DNA from: Burkholderia sp. H160
GTDB taxonomy: Bacteria; Pseudomonadota; Gammaproteobacteria; Burkholderiales; Burkholderiaceae
Direction: 5' to 3'
Length of the DNA stretch: 63,812 nucleotides
Assembly: GCA_000173575.1 (NCBI GenBank)
Contig: ABYL01000029.1
Coordinates: 1 to 63,812, forward strand
Under the pieces are notes generated by a model that was not told the DNA's origin, searched no databases, and saw nothing but the letters and a program-made list of their open reading frames with translations. Position numbers and translations under genes: made by a program. Position 1 is the stretch's first letter. Each line of letters opens with the position of its first letter. Below are positions 1-7,999 of this stretch, piece by piece.

Positions 1-395
1 TTGTAGGCGACCGTCCCCGTCGCCGCGACGAAGCCGAGCGCGGCGAGCAGCGGCAGGTTCAGCGCATGCGTGAGTACCAGCAGCAACACGCACAGCATCG
101 CGCTGACGCGCACGCTTTCGGCGAGCGTCATCAGCACGCGGCGCGAGCGGCGATCGGCCCACACGCCGAGCGGCATCGACAGCAACAGGAATGGCAGCGT
201 CTGCGCGGTTTGCAGCAGACCGGTGTCGCGCGCGTTGGCGCCGAGCGCGAACACCGCGACGAGCGGCGCGGCGGCGAGGCTGATCTGCTCGGCCGACTGC
301 GCGCACAGGTTCGACCAGGCGAGGCGCTGGAACGCGCCGGACAGGCGGCCCGCGCCGGAAGTCGACGACGAGGAAGGGGAAGACGTGGCGGACAT
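1..395 (-). CDS. MFS transporter, N-terminal part (cut by window edge)
   Basis: The frame reads from an ATG at 395 leftwards off the window, giving 131 visible residues. After a Ser/Thr/Gly-rich leader of about 17 residues come hydrophobic helices, and the segment GVWADRRSRRV around residue 75 is the loop 2-3 motif (G-x-x-x-D-R-x-x-R-R) of the major facilitator superfamily. The opening FQRLAWSNLCAQSAEQISLA resembles the enterobactin-exporter-like (EntS/DUF894) branch. It is therefore probably an inner-membrane proton-coupled exporter; the substrate cannot be read. It is divergent from rsuA with 94 bp between the two starts. Confidence 0.8.
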   Translation of the reverse strand, partial: MSATSSPSSSSTSGAGRLSGAFQRLAWSNLCAQSAEQISLAAAPLVAVFALGANARDTGLLQTAQTLPFLLLSMPLGVWADRRSRRVLMTLAESVRVSAMLCVLLLVLTHALNLPLLAALGFVAATGTVAY

Positions 396-489
396 CAATA
401 CACTCCCGAGGTTTGACGTGAGGCCTTCATCGTCGCTGCTCGGAACTAGCGGGGCGCTCCGCTTCTTGCGGTGTTATTCTTCGCTCGCC

Positions 490-1200
490 ATGAATCTCGA
501 AAGCATCCTCTTTACTCAGGGTTTCGGTTCGCGCCGCCAATGCCGCGCGCTGATCGGCGACGCACGCGTCAGCATCGACGGCGCGATCTGCACCGATGCC
601 GATGCCGATTTCGCCGTCGAGAGCGGCGCACTGCGCTTTAGCGTCGACGGCGTCGAATGGCCGTATCGCGAGCACGCCTATCTGCTGTTGAACAAGCCCG
701 TCGGTTACGAATGCTCGCGCGATCCGCAGCATCATCTGAGCGTGTTCAGTCTGCTGCCGCCGCAGTTCGCCGAGCGCGGCGTGCAGTGCGTCGGCCGTCT
801 CGATCAGGACACCACGGGCCTCTTGCTGCTCTCCGACGACGGCAAGTTCGTGCACCAGTTCACGTCGCCGAAACGCAAGGTGCCGAAACTCTACGTCGCG
901 ACCACGCGCCATCCGCTCGACGATGCGCAGCTCACCGCGCTGCGCCACGGCGTGCTGCTGCACGGCGAGACCAGGCCTAGCGCCGCGCTCGACGCACAAG
1001 CGCGCGACACCCACACGCTCGCGCTCACCGTGCTCGAAGGCAAATACCACCAGGTCAAGCGCATGATCGCGGCCTCGGGCAACCGCTGCGAGGCGCTGCA
1101 TCGCGAGCGGATCGGCGGACTCGCGCTGCCCGCGACGCTCGCGCCCGGCGCGTGGCAATGGCTCGACGAAGCCGGCCTCGTCGCGTTGCGCGCCGGGTAA
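490..1200 (+). CDS. rsuA: 16S rRNA pseudouridine(516) synthase, RsuA family
   Basis: This 236-residue protein has an N-terminal S4 RNA-binding domain (about residues 1-60) and an RsuA/RluB-type catalytic domain. The signature GRLDQDTTGLLLL carries the catalytic Asp at about residue 105, close to E. coli RsuA Asp102, and KYHQVKRMIAA is the usual C-terminal RNA-contact motif. The family isomerises U516 in 16S rRNA helix 18. I start at the ATG at 490; the open frame extends further upstream but runs into the divergent MFS gene and loses S4 homology. RsuA fits better than RluB/RluE by overall form, but paralogues are similar. Confidence 0.87.
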   Translation: MNLESILFTQGFGSRRQCRALIGDARVSIDGAICTDADADFAVESGALRFSVDGVEWPYREHAYLLLNKPVGYECSRDPQHHLSVFSLLPPQFAERGVQCVGRLDQDTTGLLLLSDDGKFVHQFTSPKRKVPKLYVATTRHPLDDAQLTALRHGVLLHGETRPSAALDAQARDTHTLALTVLEGKYHQVKRMIAASGNRCEALHRERIGGLALPATLAPGAWQWLDEAGLVALRAG

Positions 1201-1368
1201 ACAACTACTGCCCAGCGAGTGCCTGCCTAAGCCTTTGATGTGCCGGGGAAAGCCCGCGCACACTGCGGTGCATCGCACATGCGGCGTTGCGTTGCAGCAT
1301 GCCGTCCCTTACGTGTCGCCCTATACTTGTCTAAATAAAGGACTACAAAAGTTTCAAGGAGGGGCGCC

Positions 1369-1557
1369 ATGCATATCTACGGCACGATGGCGTTTTCGCA
1401 GGGGATGATCGCGTTTATCTGTTTTGCGCTGCTGCTGGTCGGCGGATTGCTGGTCATCATGCGGCTGCGGCACAAGTACCATCCGAATCTGATCGGCGCG
1501 TTGATCGGCGGCATGCTGTGTTTTCTGTTGCTGGAAGTGCTGCCGTCGCTGACCTGA
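1369..1557 (+). CDS. small two-helix membrane protein, unknown function
   Basis: This 62-residue protein is preceded by a strong Shine-Dalgarno (AAGGAGGGG, 1357-1365) at good distance, which argues that it is real. Residues 12-30 and 41-57 are hydrophobic helices joined by a short basic loop RLRHKYHP, so it should sit in the inner membrane with a cytoplasmic hairpin loop. A TATACT hexamer at 1322-1327 could be a -10 box, but I see no convincing -35. I do not recognise the family. Confidence 0.6.
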   Translation: MHIYGTMAFSQGMIAFICFALLLVGGLLVIMRLRHKYHPNLIGALIGGMLCFLLLEVLPSLT

Positions 1558-1577
1558 TGCCGCGTGGACGGTGCGAC

Positions 1578-2609
1578 CTAACCGCCCTTCCCCGCCGCTT
1601 CGCGCAAAAAATCGTCGACGCTCGGATAGCGTAGACGCATCCGCAATTCTTCTTTCAGACGCCGGTTCACGAGTCGTCGCGACTCGCGCATGAACGACAG
1701 CAGCATCGGATCGATTTGCTGCTCCGCCTGCGCGCGTGTGATGCGCGGCGCGCGGCCGAGCCCGAACGCATCGGCGACCGCGTCGAAATACTCCCCCATT
1801 TTCAGCGACGAATCGTCCGACGCGTGCAGCGCGCGCGCGGGCCGGCCATGTGTCGCGAGTCGCACGAGGATCGCGGCGAGGTCATCGGCGTGGATGTGAT
1901 TCGTGTAGACGTCGTCGGCCTCGACGAGCGCCGGCGTGCCCTTTTCGAGCCGCGCGAGCGGCAGACGGTTGCGCGCATAGATGCCCGGAATCCGCGCGAT
2001 GCTCGCCGCGACGCTCCCGCGCGCCGTTGCGGCCCGCAACTGCCGCTCGGCCGACACGCGACGTTTCGCTCGCGCATTCGCGGGTCGCGCCGCGCGCGTT
2101 TCGTCGATCCACGCGCCGCCGCAATCGCCGTAGACGCCCGTCGTGCTCGCATAAACGATGCGCACCGGTGCGCGCGAAGCGGCGGTCCAGCGCACCCCGT
2201 CGGGTACAATACCGGGTGTTTCAGCGTCCAGACCTGAAGCGCGCGCGCGGCGCAGCCGCGCGATCGGCGCGACGGACGACCTCGCCGCGCAAGCAGTCAT
2301 GCGGCCCGCGGTACCTAACGTCGCCAGCAACGCGCGAGTGCGTCGATCGTCGTCGCCGGACTTCTGCGGCGGCGCGAGATGCAGCACCGTCGGCGCGAGG
2401 CGCGCGAGCCGTTTGAGGCTGCGGCGCGCGTCCAGATCGCCAACGAGCGGCGTCACGCCCGCGGCGCGCAATTCGGCGCAGCGCTCGGCATGGCTCGTCA
2501 ACGCAAAGACATGCGCGCGCGGCCGCAACAGAGGCACGCAGCGCATGCCGACGTCGCCGCATCCTACGATCAGCACGCGCGGGCGGCGGAAGTTTCGTGT
2601 CGCATTCAT
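1578..2609 (-). CDS. NAD(P)-dependent epimerase/dehydratase-like SDR protein (YeeZ-like)
   Basis: This 343-residue protein opens with a Rossmann dinucleotide site, VLIVGCGDVGMRC (about residues 11-23), and has the extended-SDR motif YASTTGVYGDCGG. Downstream HADDLA and a C-terminal LRYPSVDDFL segment are typical of the YeeZ/SDR_a family of nucleoside-sugar-epimerase-like proteins. The start MNATRNFRRP at 2609 is chosen because the longer frame would overlap the divergent gene at 2704. Many proteins of this group have no assigned substrate, so only a redox or epimerase role can be proposed. Confidence 0.78.
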   Translation of the reverse strand: MNATRNFRRPRVLIVGCGDVGMRCVPLLRPRAHVFALTSHAERCAELRAAGVTPLVGDLDARRSLKRLARLAPTVLHLAPPQKSGDDDRRTRALLATLGTAGRMTACAARSSVAPIARLRRARASGLDAETPGIVPDGVRWTAASRAPVRIVYASTTGVYGDCGGAWIDETRAARPANARAKRRVSAERQLRAATARGSVAASIARIPGIYARNRLPLARLEKGTPALVEADDVYTNHIHADDLAAILVRLATHGRPARALHASDDSSLKMGEYFDAVADAFGLGRAPRITRAQAEQQIDPMLLSFMRESRRLVNRRLKEELRMRLRYPSVDDFLREAAGKGG

Positions 2610-2703
2610 GGTGGACGCATTGTAGCGGTCACACGCAACAGGTACCGCGCGGCTCATCCGGCGGGTCCGATTACGATTCCGACTTTTCGATTTCGAATAC
2701 TTT

Positions 2704-3735
2704 ATGGCATTTAACGTCACGCTCCGGCAAAGCGGCCGGCAGTTTCAGGTAGAACAGGACGAACCGGTGCTCTCCGCAGCCCTGCGTCAAGGCGTCGGCC
2801 TGCCGTACGGCTGCAAGAACGGTGCGTGCGGTTCATGCAAGGGCACGGTCGTGAGCGGCGAAGTCGAGCAGCGCGCGCATTCGTCGTCCGCGTTGTCGAA
2901 CGACGAAAAGACCCGCGGCATGGCGCTCCTGTGCTGCGCGACCGCCTGCTCCGATCTCGAAGTCGATATCCGCGAAGTAGCCGGCGTCGGCGACGTGCAG
3001 GTCAAGAAGCTGCCGTGCCGCGTGAACGCGATCGAGCGCAAGGCCGACGACGTGATCGTCGTGAAGCTGCAACTGCCCGCGAACGAACGTCTGCAATATC
3101 TGGCCGGCCAGTACCTCGAATTCATCCTGAAGGACGGCAAGCGCCGCAGCTATTCGATGGCGAGCGCGCCGCACGTCGAAGGTCCGGTCGAGCTGCACAT
3201 CCGTCATATGCCCGGCGGCGCCTTCACCGATCATGTATTCAACTCGATGAAGGAGCGCGACATCCTGCGCTTCGAAGCACCGCTCGGCACGTTCTTCCTG
3301 CGCGAAGACTCGGACAAGCCGATCGTGCTGCTCGCGTCGGGCACCGGCTTCGCGCCGCTGAAGGCGATCGTCGAGCACGCTGTGTTCAAGAACATCACGC
3401 GGCCCATGACGCTCTACTGGGGCGCACGCCGCAAGAAAGACCTGTATCTGCTCGAACTCGCCGAACAGTGGGCGCGCGAAATTCCGAACTTCAAGTTCGT
3501 GCCGGTGCTCTCCGAGCCCGATGCGGACGATGCGTGGACGGGCCGCACGGGCTTCGTGCATCGCGCCGTGATCGAAGATTTGCCCGATCTGTCGGCCTAC
3601 CAGGTGTATGCGTGCGGCGCGCCGGTGATGGTCGAATCGGCGCTGCGGGATTTCACGCAGCATCACCAGCTGCCAGAAGCCGAGTTCTACGCGGATTCGT
3701 TCACGAGCGCGGCCGATCTCGCGAACGCAGTCTGA
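2704..3735 (+). CDS. 2Fe-2S ferredoxin/flavin reductase (CDP-6-deoxyglucoseen reductase-like)
   Basis: This 343-residue electron-transfer protein has a plant-type 2Fe-2S domain at residues 1-90: Cys37, Cys42 and Cys45 in YGCKNGACGSCKG, plus a fourth in LLCCATAC near residue 77. An FAD-binding domain follows (RRSYSMASAP, about 143-152), then an NAD(P)-binding domain (LLASGTGFAPLKAI). The order Fe-S, FAD, NAD matches AscD/RfbI-type reductases and oxygenase reductase components. Burkholderiaceae copies are often named CDP-6-deoxy-delta-3,4-glucoseen reductase, but no deoxysugar genes lie here. A general NAD(P)H-to-acceptor reductase is the safe call. It is divergent from the epimerase-like gene. 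Confidence 0.82.
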   Translation: MAFNVTLRQSGRQFQVEQDEPVLSAALRQGVGLPYGCKNGACGSCKGTVVSGEVEQRAHSSSALSNDEKTRGMALLCCATACSDLEVDIREVAGVGDVQVKKLPCRVNAIERKADDVIVVKLQLPANERLQYLAGQYLEFILKDGKRRSYSMASAPHVEGPVELHIRHMPGGAFTDHVFNSMKERDILRFEAPLGTFFLREDSDKPIVLLASGTGFAPLKAIVEHAVFKNITRPMTLYWGARRKKDLYLLELAEQWAREIPNFKFVPVLSEPDADDAWTGRTGFVHRAVIEDLPDLSAYQVYACGAPVMVESALRDFTQHHQLPEAEFYADSFTSAADLANAV

Positions 3736-3863
3736 TCGTACGGCGGCAAACGGCCTGCGCGCGCACTTGAATGAGCGCTCGCGTCGGCCGTGCGCGCCGA
3801 ACATGTCAGGCTCACGGCAAGCCGGCAAATTCGCGTCGATGCAGCGCCTGTGCAAATTCATGG

Positions 3864-3893
3864 TTTACACCAGCGCTTTTCTTATCGTATTCT
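3864..3893 (+). promoter_or_regulatory. candidate sigma-70 promoter of the leader peptide
   Basis: TTTACA (3864-3869) and TATTCT (3888-3893) are separated by 18 bp. Transcription would then start at about 3899-3901, on or next to the leader ATG at 3901. No Shine-Dalgarno is visible before that ATG, so the predicted transcript would be translated leaderless. The -10 box matches consensus at four of six positions, so this is tentative. Confidence 0.4.
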
Positions 3894-3900
3894 TTCGCGC

Positions 3901-3951
3901 ATGAACCGCATCCAGTCCGAACTCCGACGTCGCCGCTCGCCGCTCCCCTAG
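3901..3951 (+). CDS. putative arginine-rich leader peptide (16 aa)
   Basis: The frame reads MNRIQSELRRRRSPLP and then TAG. Four consecutive Arg codons (CGA CGT CGC CGC, 3925-3936) plus one at codon 3 give 5 Arg in 16 residues. It ends just before a segment that can pair with the downstream terminator. It precedes an acetylornithine-aminotransferase-type gene, so Arg codons are the expected sensor if this is an attenuator. Arg codons are common by chance in a GC-rich genome, and the peptide itself has no recognisable function. The proposed role is ribosome stalling when charged tRNA-Arg is scarce. Confidence 0.5.
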   Translation: MNRIQSELRRRRSPLP

Positions 3952-3955
3952 GGAC

Positions 3956-4051
3956 GCCGCTGGCTTCGTCACGGACTCGCGCCACCAACAACCTTGGGCG
4001 CAAGCTGTTCGAATCATGAAAGCCACGGCATGCCGTGGCTTTTCTGTTTTT
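3956..4051 (+). promoter_or_regulatory. candidate transcription attenuator (antiterminator plus terminator)
   Basis: Segment 2, GCCGCTGGCTT (3956-3966), can pair with segment 3, AAGCCACGGC (4020-4029), with a single bulged C at 3960. Segment 3 is also the 5' arm of the terminator at 4019-4042. A competing 1:2 pairing exists: AGTCCG (3914-3919) inside the leader frame with CGGACT (3972-3977). Stalling on the Arg run at 3925-3936 would cover segment 1 and free segment 2. A small hairpin, GCGCC (3979-3983) with GGCGC (3997-4001), lies between. The mutually exclusive pairings are seen in the sequence; the regulation is inferred. Confidence 0.5.
4019..4051 (+). terminator. Rho-independent terminator before argD-like gene
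   Basis: A perfect 24-nt palindrome (4019-4042; arms AAAGCCACGGCA and TGCCGTGGCTTT) is followed by TCTGTTTTT. It stands 77 bp upstream of the aminotransferase start and downstream of the leader frame, so it must regulate readthrough or end a short transcript. Confidence 0.75.
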
Positions 4052-4127
4052 CCGGCCGCCGTTTTGATTGGCCAAACCGTCACCGTATCTTCACCCTGCT
4101 CTTACCTTTTGCCTGGAGCCTGCCGTC

Positions 4128-5312
4128 ATGAATTTCAATGAGTATCCAATCGATTCGCTGATGTACATCACGAACCGGCCCGAAATCGTTTTCACGCACG
4201 GCAAAGGCTCGTGGATTTACGACAACAACGGCAAGCGCTACCTGGATTTCATTCAGGGCTGGGCGGTCAACAGCCTCGGCCACTGCAATGACGGAATGAT
4301 CGAAGCGCTGAACAGCCAGGCGAAGCTGCTGATCAACCCGTCGCCGGCCTTCTACAACGAGCCGATGGCGAAGCTCGCGGGCCTGCTTACGCAGCACAGC
4401 TGCTTCGACAAGGTGTTTTTCGCGAACAGCGGCGCCGAGGCGAACGAAGGCGCGATCAAGCTCGCGCGCAAGTGGGGCAGGAAGTTCAAGGACGGCGCGT
4501 TCGAGATCATCACGTTCGATCACAGCTTCCACGGCCGCACGCTCGCGACGATGTCGGCCAGCGGCAAGCCGGGCTGGGACACGATCTACTCACCGCAGGT
4601 GCCGGGCTTCCCGAAGGCGGACCTGAACGACATCGCGTCGGTGGAAAAGCTGATCAACGCGAAGACCGTTGCAGTGATGCTCGAACCGATCCAGGGCGAA
4701 GGCGGCGTGATCCCCGCGACCCGTGAATTCATGCAGCAACTGCGCGAGCTGACGAAAAAGCACAACCTGCTGCTGATCGTCGATGAAGTGCAAAGCGGCT
4801 GCGGTCGCGCCGGCACGCTGTTCGCGTATCAGTTGTCGGGCATCGAGCCGGACATCATGACGCTCGGCAAGGGCATCGGCGGCGGCGTGCCGCTCGCGGC
4901 ACTGCTGTCGAAGGCGGAAATCGCCGTGTTCGAAGCCGGCGACCAGGGCGGCACCTACAACGGCAATCCGCTGATGACCGCGGTCGGCTACTCGGTGATC
5001 TCGCAGCTGACGGCGCCGGGCTTCCTCGAAGGCGTGCGCTCGCGCGGCGAATATCTGCGCACGAAGCTGCTCGAGCTGTCCGAAGAGCGCGGCTTCAAGG
5101 GCGAGCGCGGCGAGGGTCTGCTGCGCGCGCTGCTGCTCGGCAAGGACATCGGCAACCAGATCGTCGAGAAGGCGCGCGAGATGCAACCCGACGGCGTGTT
5201 GCTGAACGCGGCCCGTCCGAACCTGCTGCGCTTCATGCCGGCGCTGAACGTTACCACCGAAGAGATCGACCAGATGCTGGCGATGCTGCGCTCGGTTCTC
5301 GACTCGCTGTAA
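4128..5312 (+). CDS. argD: acetylornithine-type class III aminotransferase
   Basis: This 394-residue PLP enzyme of aminotransferase class III matches ArgD in length. [14 protein letters not shown] is the PLP-phosphate-binding loop, DHSFHGRT is the conserved segment that binds the cofactor ring, [11 protein letters not shown] carries the Asp that contacts the pyridine nitrogen, and [15 protein letters not shown] holds the Schiff-base Lys. It would interconvert N-acetylglutamate semialdehyde and N-acetylornithine; succinylornithine or ornithine activity cannot be excluded. I start at MNFNEYPI (4128) rather than at the upstream frame start at 4068, because family homology begins there. A GNAT gene follows after 19 bp and is probably cotranscribed. 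Confidence 0.85.
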   Translation: MNFNEYPIDSLMYITNRPEIVFTHGKGSWIYDNNGKRYLDFIQGWAVNSLGHCNDGMIEALNSQAKLLINPSPAFYNEPMAKLAGLLTQHSCFDKVFFANSGAEANEGAIKLARKWGRKFKDGAFEIITFDHSFHGRTLATMSASGKPGWDTIYSPQVPGFPKADLNDIASVEKLINAKTVAVMLEPIQGEGGVIPATREFMQQLRELTKKHNLLLIVDEVQSGCGRAGTLFAYQLSGIEPDIMTLGKGIGGGVPLAALLSKAEIAVFEAGDQGGTYNGNPLMTAVGYSVISQLTAPGFLEGVRSRGEYLRTKLLELSEERGFKGERGEGLLRALLLGKDIGNQIVEKAREMQPDGVLLNAARPNLLRFMPALNVTTEEIDQMLAMLRSVLDSL

Positions 5313-5331
5313 TCGACGGAGGAGCGCACCG

Positions 5332-5805
5332 ATGACGACGAGCACGACGCTGGCGATCCGCCGCTTCGACGCGAGCGATACCGAGGCGGTGATCGCACTG
5401 TGGCAGGCGGTGTTTCCCGAGTATCGCGACGTGACGAGACCGCAGCGCGATCCGCGTCTGTCGATCGCGAACAAGCTCGCGACGCAGCCGGAGCTGTTCT
5501 TCGTCGCGGTGCTCGATGGACGCATCGTCGGCACCGTAATGGGCGGCTATGACGGCCACCGCGGCTGGCTGTATTCGCTCGCGGTCGACGCATCGCTGCG
5601 ACGTCATGGCATCGGTACGCGACTCGTTGCGCACGTCGAGCGCGAGCTGACGAAGCTTGGTTGTCCGAAGCTGAATCTGCAGGTGCTGTCGTCGGCAACG
5701 GCTGAAGTGCGCGCGTTCTACGATGCGCTCGGATATCGCGCCGACGCGGTGATCAGCCTCGGCAAGCGGCTCGGTAAATACGCGGAGGTGGCACCGGCGG
5801 GTTGA
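5332..5805 (+). CDS. GNAT family N-acetyltransferase (YpeA-like)
   Basis: This 157-residue single-domain acetyltransferase has the acetyl-CoA pyrophosphate-binding motif A, LRRHGIGTRLVAHVE (about residues 84-98), and a GYDGHRGWLYSLAVD strand before it, as in YpeA/RimI-like proteins. A GGAGGAGCG Shine-Dalgarno precedes the ATG. It directly follows the argD-like gene and ends at a strong terminator, so the two are likely an operon. Substrate unknown; the neighbourhood hints at an amino-acid-related or protein N-terminal target, but this is only context. Confidence 0.83.
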   Translation: MTTSTTLAIRRFDASDTEAVIALWQAVFPEYRDVTRPQRDPRLSIANKLATQPELFFVAVLDGRIVGTVMGGYDGHRGWLYSLAVDASLRRHGIGTRLVAHVERELTKLGCPKLNLQVLSSATAEVRAFYDALGYRADAVISLGKRLGKYAEVAPAG

Positions 5806-5830
5806 TTCGCGTCGTACGCCTGATTAATAA

Positions 5831-5866
5831 AGGCCGCATGCGTTGGTTAGCGCATGCGGCCTTTTT
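5831..5866 (+). terminator. Rho-independent terminator after GNAT gene
   Basis: A 12-bp stem (AGGCCGCATGCG, 5831-5842, with 5851-5862), an 8-nt loop and a T-run at 5862-5866. It lies 25 bp after the acetyltransferase stop. Confidence 0.9.
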
Positions 5867-6062
5867 CTATGGTTCCCCAACGAGCGGCGCACATATCGGC
5901 GGATTCGGACAAACAGCGGATGGCGAGCGGGTGGATTGCCTAGAATCGTTTACGCACGAGACGCCCCGAGGCTGGAAAGAGTCGTTGCGGCGGTTCGCGA
6001 CGCTCCCAGAGGCGGCTCATGCGTCCGAGTCCCAACACGTTTGAATCCTAAGGGGAATCTTC

Positions 6063-6356
6063 ATGGCGACTTATGTGGTGCTCCTGCAATTTACGGATCA
6101 GGGTATCCGCACGATCAAGAACAGCGCACAGCGGGCCGAGCAGTCGGCAGAGTTGGCGAAATCGTTTGGTTGCGAAATGAAGCAGGTCTACTGGACGTTA
6201 GGGGAATACGACGTTGTCTCGGTCGTCGAAGCGGCAGACGAGCAGAGCTTCCTCGCCTTCGGCTTCGCACTTGGCTCCGCCGGCAATGTCCGCTCGCAAA
6301 CGCTGCGAGCTTTTACAAAAGACGAAATCAGTGCGGTTATCGGGCGACTCCCATAA
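6063..6356 (+). CDS. GYD domain protein
   Basis: This 97-residue protein fits the GYD domain family, a small ferredoxin-like alpha/beta fold of unknown biochemical role. The family hallmarks are the opening strand YVVLLQFTDQGIRTIKNS and the central YWTLGEYDVVSVVEA. The Shine-Dalgarno AAGGGG lies at 6051-6056. It is convergent with livF, from which it is separated by a terminator. Nothing in the sequence links it to a specific pathway. Confidence 0.8.
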   Translation: MATYVVLLQFTDQGIRTIKNSAQRAEQSAELAKSFGCEMKQVYWTLGEYDVVSVVEAADEQSFLAFGFALGSAGNVRSQTLRAFTKDEISAVIGRLP

Positions 6357-6373
6357 TTCACGCCCCAGCCAGC

Positions 6374-6417
6374 AAAAATAAAACGCGCCGCACGACGTTG
6401 CATCGTGAGGCGCGTTG
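6374..6417 (-). terminator. Rho-independent terminator of the liv operon
   Basis: Read on the minus strand, AACGCGCC pairs with GGCGCGTT around a nested CACGA/TCGTG stem, followed by TTATTTTT (complement of 6374-6381). It sits 49 bp beyond the livF stop. Confidence 0.75.
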
Positions 6418-6465
6418 CAAGCCGGACGTGTACGCGAACGGCACACGTCCAGCTGATCACCGATC

Positions 6466-7188
6466 TTATTCGCCGAGATACGCGGCCCGAACCTTCGGAT
6501 CGTCGAGCATCTTCTTCGCATCGCCCGACATCGTGATCAGACCGGAGTCCATCACGTAGCCGCGATTCGCCGCCTGCAGCGCAAGCCGCGCATTCTGCTC
6601 GACGAGCAGCACGGTCATGCCTTCTGCCGAAATCGAGCGCACCACTTCGAAGATCTTCTCGACCATGATCGGCGACAGCCCCATCGACGGTTCGTCGAGC
6701 AGCAGCAGTTTGGGGCGCGAGATGATCGCGCGCGCCATCGCGAGCATCTGCTGCTCGCCGCCCGACAGCGTGCCCGCGTATTGCGAGGCGCGCTCCTTCA
6801 GACGCGGGAAGAAGCCGAACATGCGCTCGACGTCCGACTTGATACCGTCGGCATCGTTGCGCAGATACGCGCCCATCTGCATGTTCTCGACGATCGACAT
6901 GCGCGCAAAAATGCCGCGCCCTTCCGGCACCATCGCGAGGCCGCGCTTGAGTAGCTCGTGCGCGGGCACCCCCTTGATCGACTGACCCATGTACTCGATG
7001 TCGCCGGCCGCATACGCCTTCAGTCCGGTGATCGCCTTCATCGTCGTGGTCTTGCCCGCGCCGTTCGCGCCGATCAGCGTGACGAGTTCGCCCTGCCCGA
7101 CCTCGAGGTCGACACCCTTGACCGCCTGGATGCCACCGTAGTTGACCTGCAGGCCCTTGATTTTCAACATTGCTTGTGTCGTGGACAT
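6466..7188 (-). CDS. livF: branched-chain amino acid ABC transporter ATP-binding protein LivF
   Basis: This 240-residue ABC ATPase has Walker A GANGAGKTT, the signature LSGGEQQMLAMARA, Walker B LLLLDEPS and switch His in the LLVEQNARLA region. Length and the KGLQVNYGGIQAVKGVDLEV opening are typical of LivF. It pairs with LivG on the cytoplasmic face of the LivHM permease. The start MSTTQAMLKIK overlaps the livG stop by one base, indicating translational coupling; it is the last gene of livKHMGF. Confidence 0.93.
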   Translation of the reverse strand: MSTTQAMLKIKGLQVNYGGIQAVKGVDLEVGQGELVTLIGANGAGKTTTMKAITGLKAYAAGDIEYMGQSIKGVPAHELLKRGLAMVPEGRGIFARMSIVENMQMGAYLRNDADGIKSDVERMFGFFPRLKERASQYAGTLSGGEQQMLAMARAIISRPKLLLLDEPSMGLSPIMVEKIFEVVRSISAEGMTVLLVEQNARLALQAANRGYVMDSGLITMSGDAKKMLDDPKVRAAYLGE

Positions 7189-7979
7189 CAGTGGACCCCC
7201 GCACCCAGATAAGCTTCGATCACCTTCGCATCCTTCTGCACGTCCTGCGGCAGACCCTGCGCAATCACCTTGCCGTAGTCGAGCACCGTCATCTGGTTGC
7301 ACAGGCCCATCACGAGCTTCACGTCGTGCTCGATCAGCAGGATCGTCTTGCCGTCCGCGCGGATCTTGTCGAGCAGCCTGGTCAGCTCGACCTTCTCGGT
7401 CGCGTTCATGCCGGCCGCCGGTTCGTCGAGCGCGAGCAGCTTCGGATCGGTCGCCAGTGCGCGGGCGATTTCGAGCCGACGCTGGTGGCCGTATGACAGG
7501 TTGCGCGACGTGTAGTCCGCGTACTGCGTGATGCCGACGTAGTCAAGCAGTTCGAGCGCGCGTTCCTTGATCTCGCGCTCTTCCTGGCGCTCCGCCGGCG
7601 TCTGGAACACCGCGCCGAGCAGACCGTGCTTGGTGCGCACATGACGGCCGACCATCACGTTTTCGAGCGCGGTCATGCCGCCGAACAGACGGATGTTCTG
7701 GAACGTGCGCGCGATGCCCGCCTTCGCGACCTGATAGACCGCAGTCGGCGTGTAGTTCTCGCCATCGAGCTTGAACTCGCCCGAATCCGGCGTGTACAGA
7801 CCCGTGATCACGTTGAAGAAGGTCGTCTTGCCGGCGCCGTTCGGGCCGATCAGACCGTAGATCTCGCCCGCGCGAATCTGCAGGCCGACTTCGGAAAGCG
7901 CCTGCAGGCCGCCGAAGCGCTTGTTGACGCCCTTCACCGACAAACGGATCGACGCGTTGTTGCTTACGTTATCGCTCAT
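7188..7979 (-). CDS. livG: branched-chain amino acid ABC transporter ATP-binding protein LivG
   Basis: This 263-residue ABC ATPase has Walker A GPNGAGKTTFFN, signature LSYGHQRRLEIARAL, Walker B LLALDEPAAGMN and the switch LLIEHDVKLVMGL. The signature beginning LSYG instead of LSGG is normal in LivG. The insertion after Walker A (GIARTFQNIRLFGGMT) is the classic LivG region. The gene lies 20 bp after livM. Confidence 0.93.
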   Translation of the reverse strand: MSDNVSNNASIRLSVKGVNKRFGGLQALSEVGLQIRAGEIYGLIGPNGAGKTTFFNVITGLYTPDSGEFKLDGENYTPTAVYQVAKAGIARTFQNIRLFGGMTALENVMVGRHVRTKHGLLGAVFQTPAERQEEREIKERALELLDYVGITQYADYTSRNLSYGHQRRLEIARALATDPKLLALDEPAAGMNATEKVELTRLLDKIRADGKTILLIEHDVKLVMGLCNQMTVLDYGKVIAQGLPQDVQKDAKVIEAYLGAGVH

Positions 7980-7999
7980 GTCTTTTTCTCCACCGGACC

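Noticed and set aside
3956-4017. A tRNA-like segment (TTCGAATC loop near 4008) before the argD-like gene
   Set aside because: No acceptor or T stems form around the loop, and the sequence is better explained as attenuator arms.
3771-4019. An 82-residue frame covering the leader region
   Set aside because: Low-quality composition and no ribosome site; it overlaps the leader peptide in another frame and the terminator region.
5802-6044. Short frames between the GNAT and GYD genes
   Set aside because: They span the strong terminator at 5831-5866 and show no homology.
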